DNA of 64,000 bases from positions 6,329,001-6,393,000 of the forward strand of contig JAULJL010000027.1 in the NCBI GenBank assembly GCA_030761205.1. The letters run 5' to 3'. Source of the stretch: Fremontodendron californicum (lineage: Eukaryota > Streptophyta > Magnoliopsida > Malvales > Malvaceae). Position 1 is the stretch's first letter; each line of letters opens with the position of its first letter. A model generated the notes under the pieces. The model ran no database searches. It worked only from the letters and a program-made list of their open reading frames with translations, and was not told where the DNA came from. Below are positions 24,325 through 37,449 of this stretch, one piece after another. A program made the translations under genes and the position numbers.

Positions 24325-24740
24325 ACCATTCATTTTTTGGTAGTGAATAATTGCTATTTTCAAGTTGCTGTGTTCAGTACTATTTGAGATTCAATTAGAA
24401 ATCAGCATGACCTTTTGAGGATTTTCAAAAGAAGTGCCATTCTATTCAACAGCAGGTTGAGCATTTACAGAAATATAATCTGCTTTTTAGGAACCATGTT
24501 GCAGGTGGTTCAAAAATGTGTAGTGTAATTGAAACATTACAATATAATCAATGCTGTCTGTGTGAAGCTATATATGCAAAGATGCTTCCCTTTTTTTATT
24601 TGACAAAAAGCTAATTTGCTTCCTTGACAAAGGTGCAATGCAATGCATGATTTCCTGAGAAACCCTTATTTCCCTGGTCTTGCATGGAAACATCCAACCC
24701 TTCCAGGGAATATGCTTGGCACCTACAAAGTGAAAGACAT
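24325..24740 (+). repeat. Duplicated CNL 3' flank, block B (unit 2)
   Basis: Counterpart of 12625-13060. Here it follows block A after only about 150 bp, which suggests the arrangement before the insertion seen in unit 1. Confidence 0.75.
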
Positions 24741-25189
24741 GATGCAAGCAAAGCACCAATTGGCCTTAATGAGTTTCACCAAGAAGGCAAGGAAGTGATC
24801 ATGGCTGTGATTGGATTTGCAAGGTCCTTCCTTTCTTCGAATGCAAAATGAAATACGTTCAGTTCATATCTGTGCACCAATCCATCTTTAAGATTAATGA
24901 ACACATTCAATTCTCTTAAACCACATCAAAGTTTCGCAGTAACTCATCCCATAAGATCGATAACTTTTAATTTCGACTAAAAATACACGGTGCTTGAGAA
25001 TAGATGTGGATTTTTTTTTTTATTAATAGATAATTTTTTACCTGCATGTATGGTTAGTATAAAAACTTAGGATTTGAAGTTGTTAATAGACTTTCAAGGA
25101 TCGAATTATCCGTTCAAACTTGAAGGTTTCTTCGATATTACAAAAATATTAGGTTCGAAATATAGATTTTGACCAAAAAAAAAAAAATG

Positions 25190-25627
25190 AGACCCGTTTA
25201 GAAAATAGGTCGGGTTTTGACTCCAACAATTAAAGTCGGAGCCTAACCCGGTCGACCTATTTTTCATTTATATAATATATTATTTTATATTTATATATAC
25301 TATGTAATTTATAGTACATAAAAAATAAATATATATAATATTATAATGCAAACACTTAAAAATATGTTAAGTTATCCATTTTTAGAACTTAATAAATAAA
25401 TAAATAAAATTACTAAAAATAACATATTTGTTTAATTTTTTGTAGAAAAAAATAATATGGGCGGACCTAAACGGGTTTGAACTGTCCATTTATAAATATG
25501 GATGGATTTGGACAAAATTTGAGACCCATACTTCAAGTCTGGTCGAGTTTGGACAAATATATATAATGTTGATATCATATTTAAATCCGACTCGAATCCA
25601 ATCCATCCCGACACATGAACACCTCTA
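25190..25627. mobile_element. hAT-type MITE relative, family M2, partly degraded
   Basis: Ends cgacacatgaacacctctaa, similar to the M2 right end at 45437, and contains gggtcggg / taacccggtcgacc blocks around an AT-rich centre. The left end is unclear. Confidence 0.45.
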
Positions 25628-26640
25628 ATTGTGAACCTCTTTTTTATATTTGTGTATTTTGTTTGTCTCTAATTTTTTCGATTCAATTCATGTTATATCT
25701 CACTATCTACATCTAGGTTATGTATTATTAAAATTAAAATATAATGGTTATAAAGTTCATAAAATAGACCAAAACATAAAATTTTGTAAAAAATGTCAAT
25801 AAGTTAAATGTAGTTTAGTTTTGGTAATGACTAATATAATAACTAAATATTAATATCTTTTTTATTGATTTTTTTATTTAAATGATAATAATATCAATAA
25901 ATATATAATAGGTAATAATAATTTTGTTATTAATTTAATAAGTTTTATGATTCATAATTATATTGATAAGAAATTTGGATTGATTTTGTTATGAAAATTG
26001 TAACTCATAATTTTTCTATTATTCATAAGTGATTTTTTACTGATTATGGAATTAAATGCTTTTATATTTAATTAAAATTTTACTATATTATTTTATATAA
26101 TTATTTAATTTTAAATTAATTAATAACTTATTAATTAAACTAATCTCTCATAAAAATTGATAAAATTATCATATTTATTTGTATCATTATTTATTTTTTT
26201 TAAAATATATTAATTATCATTTAATACAAAGATATTGAGTTACAATATTGTTGTGCAAATGATTTCTAAAATCTTTATATTTTATTCTTTAACAAATGAT
26301 TCTTTCATAATTATTGCTTTGTTTTCTTTTTGGTGATCTGCATTTGTTTGACTAATAAAAAGAAAGTGAAAAAAAAAAATTATATTTGACAATAAATTTT
26401 ATAATAAAATTTGATTAAAAAATTAATCTTAACCCTAATTTTAACCTTAATCCTATGTAAATCCCAAAAAATCCCTTAACCCAAATCAAAAGGCAAGTAG
26501 ACAAATAGTCGTCTCTCTTACGCCCCCAAAAGCTACTCCTTTTGTCTTCTCTCCTGTGCCTGCGGCTGTCTCCTCATCTTCTCAAAGATCAAAAGAATCC
26601 TTTCTCTGCAAACTCCTAATCAAACCCAAACTCTCCCTCT
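25628..26640. other. AT-rich intergenic DNA and SUMT promoter
   Basis: No gene is seen up to about 26500. The C/T-rich segment 26520-26650 is probably the promoter and start of the 5' UTR of the SUMT gene. Confidence 0.45.
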
Positions 26641-26673
26641 CTCGCTGTTCTTTTGTATTATACTATACAATAG

Positions 26674-26683
26674 CATATAAAAG
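26674..26683 (+). promoter_or_regulatory. Possible TATA box of the SUMT gene
   Basis: catataaaag lies about 120 bp before the start codon, in a plausible place for a TATA element. There is no transcript evidence. Confidence 0.35.
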
Positions 26684-26797
26684 TAAAGACAGTTGAAGAA
26701 ATTCTGAATTTTGTAGGCTGATTAAGATAGTTGTAGCTCCCTGTTTGTGTCTCAGGATTTGGGTCCTCTGGCATTTTACAATACGCAGTAAACAAAA

Positions 26798-29136
26798 ATG
26801 GCGCTGCCCTATACCCATCACTATAAGCTTTCGCTTTCTGCTCTCAATTTAAGGAAATCTGGTTCTTTGCATTTACAACCCATTTGTTGTTTACAGTGCA
26901 ATTCCAGTGTTTCATCCTCACCATTCACGGAGAAACACTCTTTACAGAGGTACCAAAGGGACCAGTGGGTTTACAACAATAACCAGCTGCAATCTCTTAA
27001 CAGTGATGACAACGCCGCGTCTTGCTCCGTCCCGCCTGATACCGACTCCGTCAGGCTAAATGACATCGCTTTGCAGCTGCCGGAGCTCAGGAAGTTACTC
27101 CAAGTTTTGAAACACAAGAGAGAGAGCTGCGGCGGCCAAGTACCCAAGAATGGACCAGGGAATGTCTTCTTGGTGGGGACAGGACCTGGAGATCCCGATC
27201 TCTTGACATTAAAAGCTGTCAGAGTCATACAAAAAGCTGATCTTTTGTTGTACGATAGGTTGGTTTCTAATGCTGTATTAGACTTGGTTGGCCCTGATGC
27301 CAGGCTTCTCTATGTCGGCAAAACTGCTGGCTATCATAGCCGAACTCAGGTAAACTTATTCAATTTTCTGGATGATTTATGTCTATTGGATTCCTCTAAA
27401 TTTTTTATGCAATTGATTAGTTGAGGATTGGGTGTTCTTTATTTCATTTTAATCCTACGGTTTCGCAATCGTGAAAAAGATTGATTTTTGGTGCTGTTGT
27501 AGCAGGAAGAGATACATGAGTTGCTTCTGAGTTTTGCTGAAGCTGGAGCTACTGTTGTTAGACTTAAAGGAGGGGATCCACTGGTGAGTCATTCAAACAA
27601 TTACCAACATTTTCCCCCCCTTAAATTAGTAGAAATGCCTTGTCAAGACTCGAGTCTAGTTCTTTTTTGGGCTTTTTCTGGAACAACTGTTGCGATTTTC
27701 AGGTATTTGGAAGGGGTGGAGAAGAAATGGACTTTCTGCAACAGCAAGGGATTCAGGTCAAGGTTATCCCCGGTATGATACTGTACGATAATCTTTTAAA
27801 TTTGCATTAGCAATTTATGATAGATAAATTTCCTTATTTTGAGGCAAAATATTTGATGATGGAGAAGGTTAAACCATCCCTGGCTGATTGTAAAAAACTG
27901 TAACTATACCATTTTGATGAACATTTTACTTCTGATTTCATGTCCTCAATTTGGGAAACGGCTGGACTTGCCTTAACTTATTATTTTTCAACTGATTCTT
28001 TTATCATACTGAGGCTTGATTAGCTTTTCAAATTTTCTCAATGAAAATCCTCGATTTTCTCAAAGGGGAAAGTACAGAGGAGATTAAGTGTGTTTTGGTG
28101 TATCAAAACAACAGTGCATAGATAGATGGTAAAGCAGAGGTGTGTTGATCATATGTCCTGTATTTGAGAGGCTGTATTCATATTATTCTTAGTTATAGCT
28201 TGTTTTTAAATAGTTTCATATGGTAGGAAATATATTTGATGATGAAAGGGAGCGTTTTTCTAGTAGGGTATAGCATCTGTTTGAGCTACTGCATGCAGGT
28301 TCATGCATTTGAGACAATACCCAAAATAATTAAAACTTAACAATTTCTTCAATCCTGAAGGTCCTGTGCCGAGTTCTGGTTTAGGAAAAGATGTTTTATG
28401 TTGAAGAAGAATTGAAAAGCATACTAATATAGAACTGATTGTATCAGAAATGGCTTTCAACTCTAATATACTTATTGCCTTGCAGGTATTACTGCTGCTT
28501 CAGGAATAGCAGCAGAGCTGGGTATTCCTTTGACCCATAGAGGCGTTGCAAATAGTGTAAGATTTCTCACAGGTCACTCGAGAAAAGGGGGAACAGATCC
28601 TCTTTTTGTTGCAGAGAATGCTGCTGACCCTGATTCAACTTTAGTAGTTTATATGGGCTTATCCACCCTCCCTTCACTAGCACTAAAGTTGATACATCAT
28701 GGTCTACCACCAGATACACCAGCCACTGCAGTTGAGCGAGGAACCACGCCTCAACAGCGCATGGTAAGCATATGTCATGCATGATTTATTTACAACATCA
28801 AGGACCCTTGAGATTAAAGTAATCACTTACGGTTTAATTTCCAATTGACGTCGAATGATTCCATTTTTATGTAGGATTTACAATGTCAAACACAATATGA
28901 ATTAATGCATTAGGGGGGGAATTCAATGAAATCATGAATCTTCGTTTTGGTGGTGCCAACTAATCATGGTTGTTTTTGTAATGATACAGGTCTTTGCAGA
29001 AGTGAAGGATCTTGCTGATAAAATCAAAACAGCAGAGTTAGAATCACCAACACTAATCATAATTGGGAAGGTTGTTGCACTCTCACCATTCTGGCCGCAT
29101 TCTTTGAAAGAAGCATCCTGTCTGGTTGAAGCCTAA
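26798..29136 (+). CDS. UPM1: Uroporphyrinogen-III C-methyltransferase (SUMT), plastid, five exons
   Basis: Exons by GT-AG sites and continuous frame: 26798-27349, 27506-27583, 27703-27772, 28486-28763, 28990-29136. This gives 374 aa. The N-terminal ~120 residues are rich in Ser and look like a plastid transit region. The methylase domain starts at about 124 with the SAM-binding loop [15 protein letters not shown], then [76 protein letters not shown] and a C-terminal [11 protein letters not shown]. The enzyme adds two methyl groups to uroporphyrinogen III to make precorrin-2, the first step towards siroheme, the cofactor of sulfite and nitrite reductases. It appears intact. The neighbours (CNL fragments) are unrelated to its job. 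Confidence 0.95.
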
Positions 29137-29880
29137 CTAAAAGGACGTCTATGAGGCAGCACAGCTTAAAAAGTTACTGATTATGAGGTTTGATCAGTTT
29201 AATTTGGGATGTTAAGAACAATTGAGGGGTCAATTTCTCGGCGGCTTTCAGGTGTGGACAAAAGCAGTTTTGTTACTTCTTGGACTTGTTAATGTCAATA
29301 AGCAGCCACCAAATTTCAGTGTGAATTTTGTTCGTCACTTCTTTAGATCAGTTGGAACACTCTTTAGGGAATTCACATATTTGACGCAAAAGGGCCCATT
29401 GCTCCGTAGCCTCCTGTCATGTAATATTTTATGTTTTTGAAAATTTAATTTGACAAATAAAATATTTTTGGATACTTTTTTAATAATGATAGATATTAAT
29501 AATTTATTTTAATTATAATTAAATAATATAAAATGGAAATTTATTCAAGTAGTCTAATGTCATTATTATAATTGAATTTAAATTATGAAATGAATTCATT
29601 CACAATGTTTTGATTTACCATATTTAATTTTAATAATGATAGGTCAACATTTTGATTTTTTAATGTTTCTTTATAATAATTAAAAAAAAATTCAAATCAT
29701 ATTTAATTTTCTTCAATACATTTGATAATTTATTTATAAAAATTATTAATAAAAATGCATTGGCAAATTTTAAATAATTAAAATTATTTAATCTACTAAT
29801 CAATTTATTTAAAATATATTATCTAATCATATTAATATAAATTTTTATTAGTAATTTGCCTAAACCTTTGATTTTATAGG
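29137..29880. other. 3' UTR of SUMT and AT-rich intergenic DNA
   Basis: The first 300 bases are probably 3' UTR. The rest is AT-rich with no gene. Confidence 0.4.
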
Positions 29881-29924
29881 GTTAGGGAATTGGCGGTTGA
29901 AAAACGATAGCATCATGATTAGAT

Positions 29925-30165
29925 TTGATAATTCGTGTATTCGTGTATTTTATCATGTCATAATCGTATTTAAGATATTTTATATTTATATAAATTTTGG
30001 TACGTTAATAATTCATATTAAATAGATTTTGAGACATTCATGTATTCGTGTCGTGTTCGTATTATTTTTTCATGTCGTGTTATGTTCGTATCATTTTTTC
30101 ATATCATGTTGTGTTTTTAATTATTTTTTTATATCGCGTAATCGTGTCGTATTCAATATTGCCGG
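29925..30165. repeat. Dispersed AT-rich repeat with cgtgt motifs (family R3)
   Basis: Contains taattcgtgtattcgtg, tatatttatataaattttgg and tacgttaataattcatatt. Similar blocks occur, in either orientation, at 14740-15080, 16230-16440, 18940-19070 and 59305-59440. Its terminal cgtgt/acacg motifs suggest a MITE, but the exact ends are unclear. Confidence 0.6.
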
Positions 30166-30174
30166 ATCTAATCA

Positions 30175-30552
30175 TGATGCCAACCAAAAAAGCCTTTGAC
30201 AATGATGCAGGCGCATTTGAGAATGAGTTGATAAAATGATGCGTTTTGATACTTGTTAGTGAAACAATGTGTTTAGACTATGAGTCAGTTATCTGCTACT
30301 CCCTATTAGTGGCTTAGTTGTTATTTTCTTTATCGTTAAAATCGTGATTTCAAATTATTATAAATGGCTACCATAACTATTGCAGTAGACATAAATGGAA
30401 AACACACTATTTCCTTCTTGCTATATTCTCTAAGATTCTCTCTTCTACTTCTTAATTAACTCTCTATTTCTTTTCCTCTCCCGTGACAGTTTCTTCCTCT
30501 GTTTTCTTCTTCCTTCTCTTTTCTTATTGTCTCTTGAATTTGGGTTGCATCA
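30175..30552 (+). mobile_element. 5' LTR (378 bp) of a Ty3-like retrotransposon
   Basis: Begins TGATGCCAACC and ends GGTTGCATCA, inverted termini with TG...CA. A TATA-like stretch (tattataaatgg) sits near 30356. It is followed directly by a primer-binding site and a gag-like frame. No second copy of this LTR is found in the window. Confidence 0.75.
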
Positions 30553-30554
30553 TT

Positions 30555-30566
30555 TGGTATCAGAGT
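30555..30566 (+). other. Primer-binding site complementary to initiator tRNA-Met
   Basis: TGGTATCAGAG is the standard plant LTR-retrotransposon primer-binding site. It lies two bases after the LTR. Confidence 0.8.
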
Positions 30567-30582
30567 TTTCTTTCTGGCAACG

Positions 30583-32265
30583 ATGATGATCGACGGTGAA
30601 GCCACGCGACTGGAGATGCAACAAGATCTTACAAAAATACAGAGCGATTTGCAGCAGTTTGAGAAAAACCTTGACCACAAGTTTGATGAGTTTCGGCTGG
30701 AAATGAAAGCTGAGTTCAACAAAATTTTTGAACTCTTAGTGTTCGGAGAAAAGAAAAAAATTGCTGGGGAGTCCCATTTCCTCAAGGATTACAAACCGTT
30801 TGAAAAAAATAGTCCTGACAATCAATCACAAAATCAACAACAGAGGGTTGTTTTTGAAGAATTGAAGGACACCATGATTGAGCTGAAAGAGCTTAAGCAA
30901 TCTGCGACAGTAAAGCAACATTCTGAAGATCTCGCAATCGCAAGTATACAAAATATTTTGCAATTACCTGATACTATTGCCCTTAGTGTGTTTACTAAGA
31001 ATGATATTTCTCAGTTTCTCAAACCTTTTCAACCAGCAAGTTTAAACCAAGCCTTGCATTTTGCCAAACACATTGAGTCCATTCTATACTTCTTTGCCAA
31101 AGGATCAATTCAAGCCACTAAGCATAACTTAGCCATTACAAATACTGCCTCAACCAATAGGTTCAACGGACCCAAATTACTGTTGGATATCAATATATTA
31201 TTTGGTGTATAAATACGAAATACGTATTCTAATACGTAGGTTGTCGTAAATAAATATACGGTGCATAATTTATGTACACAATTGATATCATGTTTGAATG
31301 AGAAATTAATCTCTTTATACCCACTTGAAGAGGAAGAAAATTGGTTGATGTTAGTGATTGGTGTGGAACCCCACATAGGATGAACAAAGGCATAAGCTTG
31401 TGGTATTTATAAGCCTTGTTTCCATGTAAGGTTGGGCCCCAAGGGGCACCCAAGTTTTGTGGTTGATGAAGACCTACACAACTTGAGCTGGACCACACGC
31501 GCGCCGCCGAGCCGGGTTAGGTTGGGTTTGGGCAGTAATTTTTTTTTTACTGCCTGCCCAACCGATATTTTTATTCAGTCCAAACCGAACCGATTCAATA
31601 TTCTCCAACCAAGAGACTTGTCTGTTTAAGAAGTATCTTTTCGGATCGAACCTTTTTGTTTATTAAAAGTTTTATCTTTTCGGTTTAAAATAAGAACCTT
31701 TTTATTTTCAAAAGCTGCCTGTTTGGCCGAACAGGTTTTGTTCCAAATGATGTGTCCGTTTCGAAAAGTCATATGTTTTTCTATATAAACCTGAGCAGTG
31801 CTTGTCTTTTAAGAGTACCGAAAATTTCTCCTAATTTTTCTATACTGCTCTTGTCTTTTCCTGTGTCTTCTGTGAGAGAGACCGACATTTTTTCTGGTTC
31901 GCCGTGTTGCTAAAAGTGTGCTCTTGATTGCAACGTAATCGAGGAGACCTGGGAGACGAATTGCGACATACTGTTAGCACCTGAGAGACAGGCAATAATC
32001 GTCTTAAGGTCAAAGGTCCAACCTTGACTCGATTATCCTTTTTCTGTATTCGGATTAACCTGTAAGTGTTGTTAATTTTCCATTCTGGATTGTTCGTATT
32101 TTTTTATATGCTATTCTGCCGGAATTACAGATAAGTAATCTGTTCTTTAATCTTTTAATTTATATTTAGTAGTAATAAAATATTGCTTATTACTTACAAG
32201 ATTGCAAACAATTACTACCTCCTATGTTGCCCACTCCCATTGCACCTCCTGATCTTAACAGTTGA
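30583..32265 (+). pseudogene. gag: Degenerate gag of the LTR element, split by a solo LTR
   Basis: From the ATG at 30583 a frame encodes a charged, coiled-coil-like N-terminus (MMIDGEATRLEMQQDL) and later a region like the end of plant Ty3 gag (DISQFLKPFQPASLNQALHFAKHIE). The central gag domain appears deleted. The frame is interrupted at 31181 by the solo LTR and continues after it (32216 on) for about 17 codons in the same register, to a TGA near 32264. No zinc knuckle, protease, reverse transcriptase or integrase is seen. Confidence 0.65.
31181..32210 (+). mobile_element. Solo LTR, 1,030 bp, nested in gag
   Basis: Starts TGTTGGATATCAA and ends TTGCAAACA (TGTT...AACA). The 5-bp target duplication ATTAC is perfect: 31176-31180 and 32211-32215. 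A TATA-like tctatataaacc at about 31779 and a poly(A)-signal-like aataaaat near 32174 fit LTR structure. The short open frames within it are not genes. Confidence 0.9.
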
Positions 32266-32352
32266 ACCAAATATTCCTTCCCACAACCCAACTCATTCTC
32301 TCTCGTTTGACTTATCAACCTCCACAACCCTGCTCTCTTGACTTCGCACATC

Positions 32353-33208
<856 letters not shown>

Positions 33209-33267
33209 ACCTATCATTTGGCACACGCATGGTTCCTTGGGCGTAGATCTTAGTGAGGATGGCCACA

Positions 33268-33366
33268 CCTTTGTCACATATTCTCCAGCACCAGTCTTAA
33301 CTAAAGAACTTCAATCTTGGGTCATGGAATCCATTATTCTCCCAACAATGAAGGGAATGTCAACAG
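33268..33366 (+). pseudogene. GAR synthetase (phosphoribosylamine-glycine ligase) gene fragment
   Basis: Encodes YSPAPVLTKELQSWVMESII and LPTMKGMS, part of the ATP-grasp domain of the purine-biosynthesis enzyme (PUR2/PurD). Only about 30 residues are secure. The preceding 60 bases are unassigned. At 33367 the sequence switches to CNL-3. Confidence 0.7.
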
Positions 33367-35391
33367 TTGCAGAAAATGGGAACCATTGAAACATTGCCTC
33401 ATGGGTGGATCCCTAGGAAGCAAAATTTTGATCACCACACGCAAGGAGAATGTTGCAAATATCATGGGTAGCACCACACTGTTCCCATTGGGGCAGTTGT
33501 CCCAGGAAGAATGTTGGTCGTTGTTTTCTCTGGTGGCATTTTTCGGAAAGACTAGTAAAGAGTGCCAAAGATTAGAAGACATTGCTAGGAAGGTTGCAAA
33601 CAAATGCAAGGGCTTGCCGCTTGCAGCAAAGGTTCTTGGGGGACTCTTGCGTTTCAAAAGATCTAGAGAACAGTGGCAGAGGGTCTTGGATAGTGAAATA
33701 TGGGAACTTGAGGAGGCTGGAAAAGGTCTCTTTCCACCCTTATTATTGAGTTATCGTGACCTGCCCTCCACAATGAGACAGTGCTTTTCATATTGTGCCA
33801 TCTTTCCCAAAGGGTATGTGATTGAGAAGGATAAGTTGATCAAGTTGTGGATAGCACAAGATTTCTTTAAGGGAATGCAACACAAGGAGATGGAGATCAT
33901 TGGTGAAGAGTACTTTCATGACCTAGCAATGCGCTCTTTCTTCCAAGATTTTAAAAAAGATGAAAGTGATGGTAGCATAATTATTTGCAAAATGCATGAC
34001 ATAGTGCATGACTTTACCCAATTTTTGTCAAATAATGAATGTTTTACCTTGGAGGTTGATGCCATTGAAATGTCTAAGACGGACTCTTACAATGAAAGAG
34101 GTCGTCATTTGATGTTGATGCTTAAGAACAAGGCTTTATCTCTTGACTGCATTTGTAATGTTAAAGCTTTGCGTACTCTACTAGTTGAGTCAAAATTCAT
34201 AGATAATTCAGTGGTCAACACAATTTTACCCCAATTATTAGATCAACTGAAATTCCTCAGGTCATTAGATTTGAGTAGGCCTCAGTTTGGTTGTTTAATT
34301 GAGGAACTTCCAAAAGAGATTGGAAAATTGACACATTTGAGGTACCTAAACTTGTCTAACCATGGTGATATGCGGGAATTGCCTGAAACGGTGTGTGATT
34401 TATGTAACCTGCAAAACTTAGATCTTACAGGGTGTCGGAAACTGGAAAAATTGCCACATGGAATTGGAAAACTAATAAACCTGAGGCACCTTTTGAACAA
34501 GTGGACACAACGCTTGAGGTTCATGCCAAAAGGAATGGAAAGATTAGCATTCCTTCAGACGTTAATGAAGTTTATTGTAAGTAGTGACGGTATTGGTCTA
34601 GGAGATTTGGAGAACTTGAACCAGATTCGAGGTTCGCTTGAGATACGAGGATTGAGAAATTTGACAGATGTGAGTGAGGCTAAAAAGGCACAACTTGAAA
34701 ACAAGAAAAACCTCCTTAGTTTGGAACTGAGTTTTGATTCCAGTTGGGAGAAGGGAAAGCAGAGGGTAAAAGTTGATGGTAAGGAACTTCTTGAAGCCTT
34801 ACAACCACTGCATTCTTAGAAAAGTTAGAGATACGCCACTTCAAAGGCCGCACTGTGTTTCCCAGTTGGATGATCTCATTGACCAAGCTGAAAAGTATTG
34901 ACCTCAGCTTTTGTAAAAACTGGAAAACTTTGCCTCCCTTGGGAAAATTGCCATCACTTGAATCGCTCAGAATAAGAAACATGGAGAGAGTGAAAAAAAT
35001 AGGAGTTGAATTTTTGGGACTTGAGGGACAAGCATCTTCATCCTCACTTTTATCATCTATTATTGCGTTTCCCAATTTGGAATATCTTCGGTTTGAAGGA
35101 TTGCGAAGGTGGGAAAAGTGGCAGTATGAGATCCCTTCCACAAGTAGAGGAGAAGAGAATGCTAAGATAATGCCAAGTCTTTGTTCCTTAGAAATTTGGG
35201 GATGCATAAAGTTGCAATCATTGCCAGACCACATTCTTCAGATTACAACTCTTTTAGACAAACTATGCATTCATCGGAGTCCGATTCTTTCAGAACGTTG
35301 CAGAAAGGACACAGGGGAAAATTGGCCTAGCATCTCTCACATCCGTAACATTGTAATTAATGGTGAATACATAAAACGACAGGACCATTGA
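33367..35391 (+). pseudogene. CNL-3: truncated NBS-LRR remnant
   Basis: Starts in the NB-ARC just after kinase-2 (RKWEPLKHC) and lacks the coiled coil, P-loop and kinase-2. It retains RNBS-B (TTRKENVANIMG), GLPLAAKVLGGLL, RNBS-D (CFSYCAIFPKGY), CKMHDIVHDFTQFL and leucine-rich repeats. A frameshift at about 34805-34818 (in the LEALQP region) leads to a TAG at 34817-34819; the following LRRs continue in another frame to 35391. Without the nucleotide-binding P-loop it cannot act as a normal NLR. The ATG of the open frame (33317) lies in the neighbouring captured fragment and is not a real start. Confidence 0.9.
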
Positions 35392-37440
35392 ACTCTTTGC
35401 TGCCAGACTGCTGCAATGCAACTAATGCTCAGGTTATTCTTCTTTTATTTCTATTTCTATTGCTATTATTATGTTTTAAATTTATGAGACATTCGTGTAG
35501 TTTTTGGCTAATTGGTGGGTGCATTTTCTGAACTTGAAATGTTTAATCATTAGATTTGATGTAATTGTAGCTGCACCTGAACTCATTATTGCTAGTTATT
35601 TGGTTGCTTTGTAGTATATTTTAACTATTAATCTAGAGCTTTTGGTATGATCCAAAACAGAACCAAAGAGTTTTCTATCTGTTATAATCAGGTTTCAGTT
35701 GTATGTCTAATGGCATATAACTTTTGACTATACAATGATTGTTTAGCCGTTCCTTTTTTCTTCCCCCATAGCAATAACGCATTTGATTTCAAACCCATAG
35801 CATAACAAATATCGATCAAAGCCATGTCTAACTGGTATCTTCTTTCCTGAAGGTACTTTTAAAGGTAGCCCACTTACTTTCTCTGTTAATCATGAACTAA
35901 GTGAGAAACTATGTTTTCTCTAACTTTTTACAAGCTTAATATCTTTGACAATGCTGTGTCACTTATTAATAATATCATGTATCGCACTCTTTTTTTACCC
36001 TTATTTGACATTCTTGTTTATTACTTTCTTTTTTCTTTTTGGTATTTGAGCTGTTAGGGATTGAAACATTCTTGTTCATTACTCTCAATTTCATGGCATA
36101 TGACATTTTTTGGTTACCTGATGATCGTAAAGTAGCTAATTCATTTGGAGTTTTAGGGATTTTTTTTTTTTTGTAAGTAACATCTTGATTTTTTCTTTTA
36201 CCTCCTTTCAAAAACAATTCTCCATGTTCACTAGCACTAGTTCTGTTTTTATATTTTCAATAATCCCAGATACAAGCATCAGAATAAGACAACCATATGT
36301 TCATGTAATTGCAAGAATTACATGGTTCATAGTTCAGACAGAGAGCAACTAGATCACAAAGGAGGTTGAAGCTCAGTGAACTGACTAAATGCAGCCCAAC
36401 TTCATAAAACCTATTTTGATGCTTTTGAAATGCTCTCAACCATTGTTGTCCAAATAAAATCATATTATCTGTTCTACATATTTATCTTTTAGCATTTCTG
36501 AACACAAATTTCCTCTCAAAGTAGGTTTAGTTTTCCTTCAAATATATCATGATTACATTCTGCTTGCATTGACTAAAATGCAGTGCTACTTCTAACTTTC
36601 AGAAGGGATTTTCCAGGACTGTCATGCAATTTGGGCAGCTGTAGGATACTGTTGAGCAATATTTAAACATATACGTTGCCAAGTAATCACTGATGTGGCT
36701 CCCCTGTCAACATTTCGGAAGATTCTCACTGCACCAGCACAGCTAGAATGCAAGTAGGTGCTGCTGACTATGCTACACTGGCCCGTGACACTAGCACCAT
36801 TTGAGAAACTAAGTAGCTAGGTCGGTACTGCATTTGAAGTAGCAAATTTTTTACAATTACAATATTGGGATTTGAGAGTTTGAAACTATTATTAGATCTA
36901 GCAAGGGTGATCTGAAACTTGAAGAAAATTTCTTTTCTTTTTGCTGGCGTATTTCTTCTTTTGGTTCTATAATTTCCAAAAGAAATGAATACTATGATAT
37001 ATCTTTGATTAAACACAAAAGGTGTTTGTTAGCCAATTAAATAATGCTACTTTTCCATTGAAGAAGATTTAAAGTAAGAGCATAGGTAAGAAGAAAATGT
37101 GAAATTTGAGATTAGAAAGATCATTGGAAATAATTAGGAAGTACATATATGTTAGATACAGTATAACATATCATTCAATCGTAATCTGATAAAATCAATA
37201 ATATTGTAGTCTAATTCGTTCATATAATCATTTTGAAGAGGTAACATGTAACAGGTTTGAGATTTAAAGTTTGAATTTCAGCATCTGTAATCTTTTCCCT
37301 ATCTCCAAACTGCTTTGGACAACAGCGTTTTGATTGTGAACTCAGGGTAAAAATGAATTAAACCTTGCTAACAGAGACAGGGTTAGCTTTAACTAAACTC
37401 ACTTGCATGGTTTTAGAACTCCAATAATCACCTTGGTAAC
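35392..37440. other. Non-coding DNA between CNL-3 and the glycosyltransferase gene
   Basis: Moderately AT-rich with short random frames only. No duplicated CNL 3' flank blocks A or B are recognised here. Confidence 0.45.
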
Positions 37441-37449
37441 CAACCCTAG

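Noticed and set aside
31432..31629. Short frames inside the solo LTR
   Set aside because: They lie in LTR sequence bounded by a target duplication.
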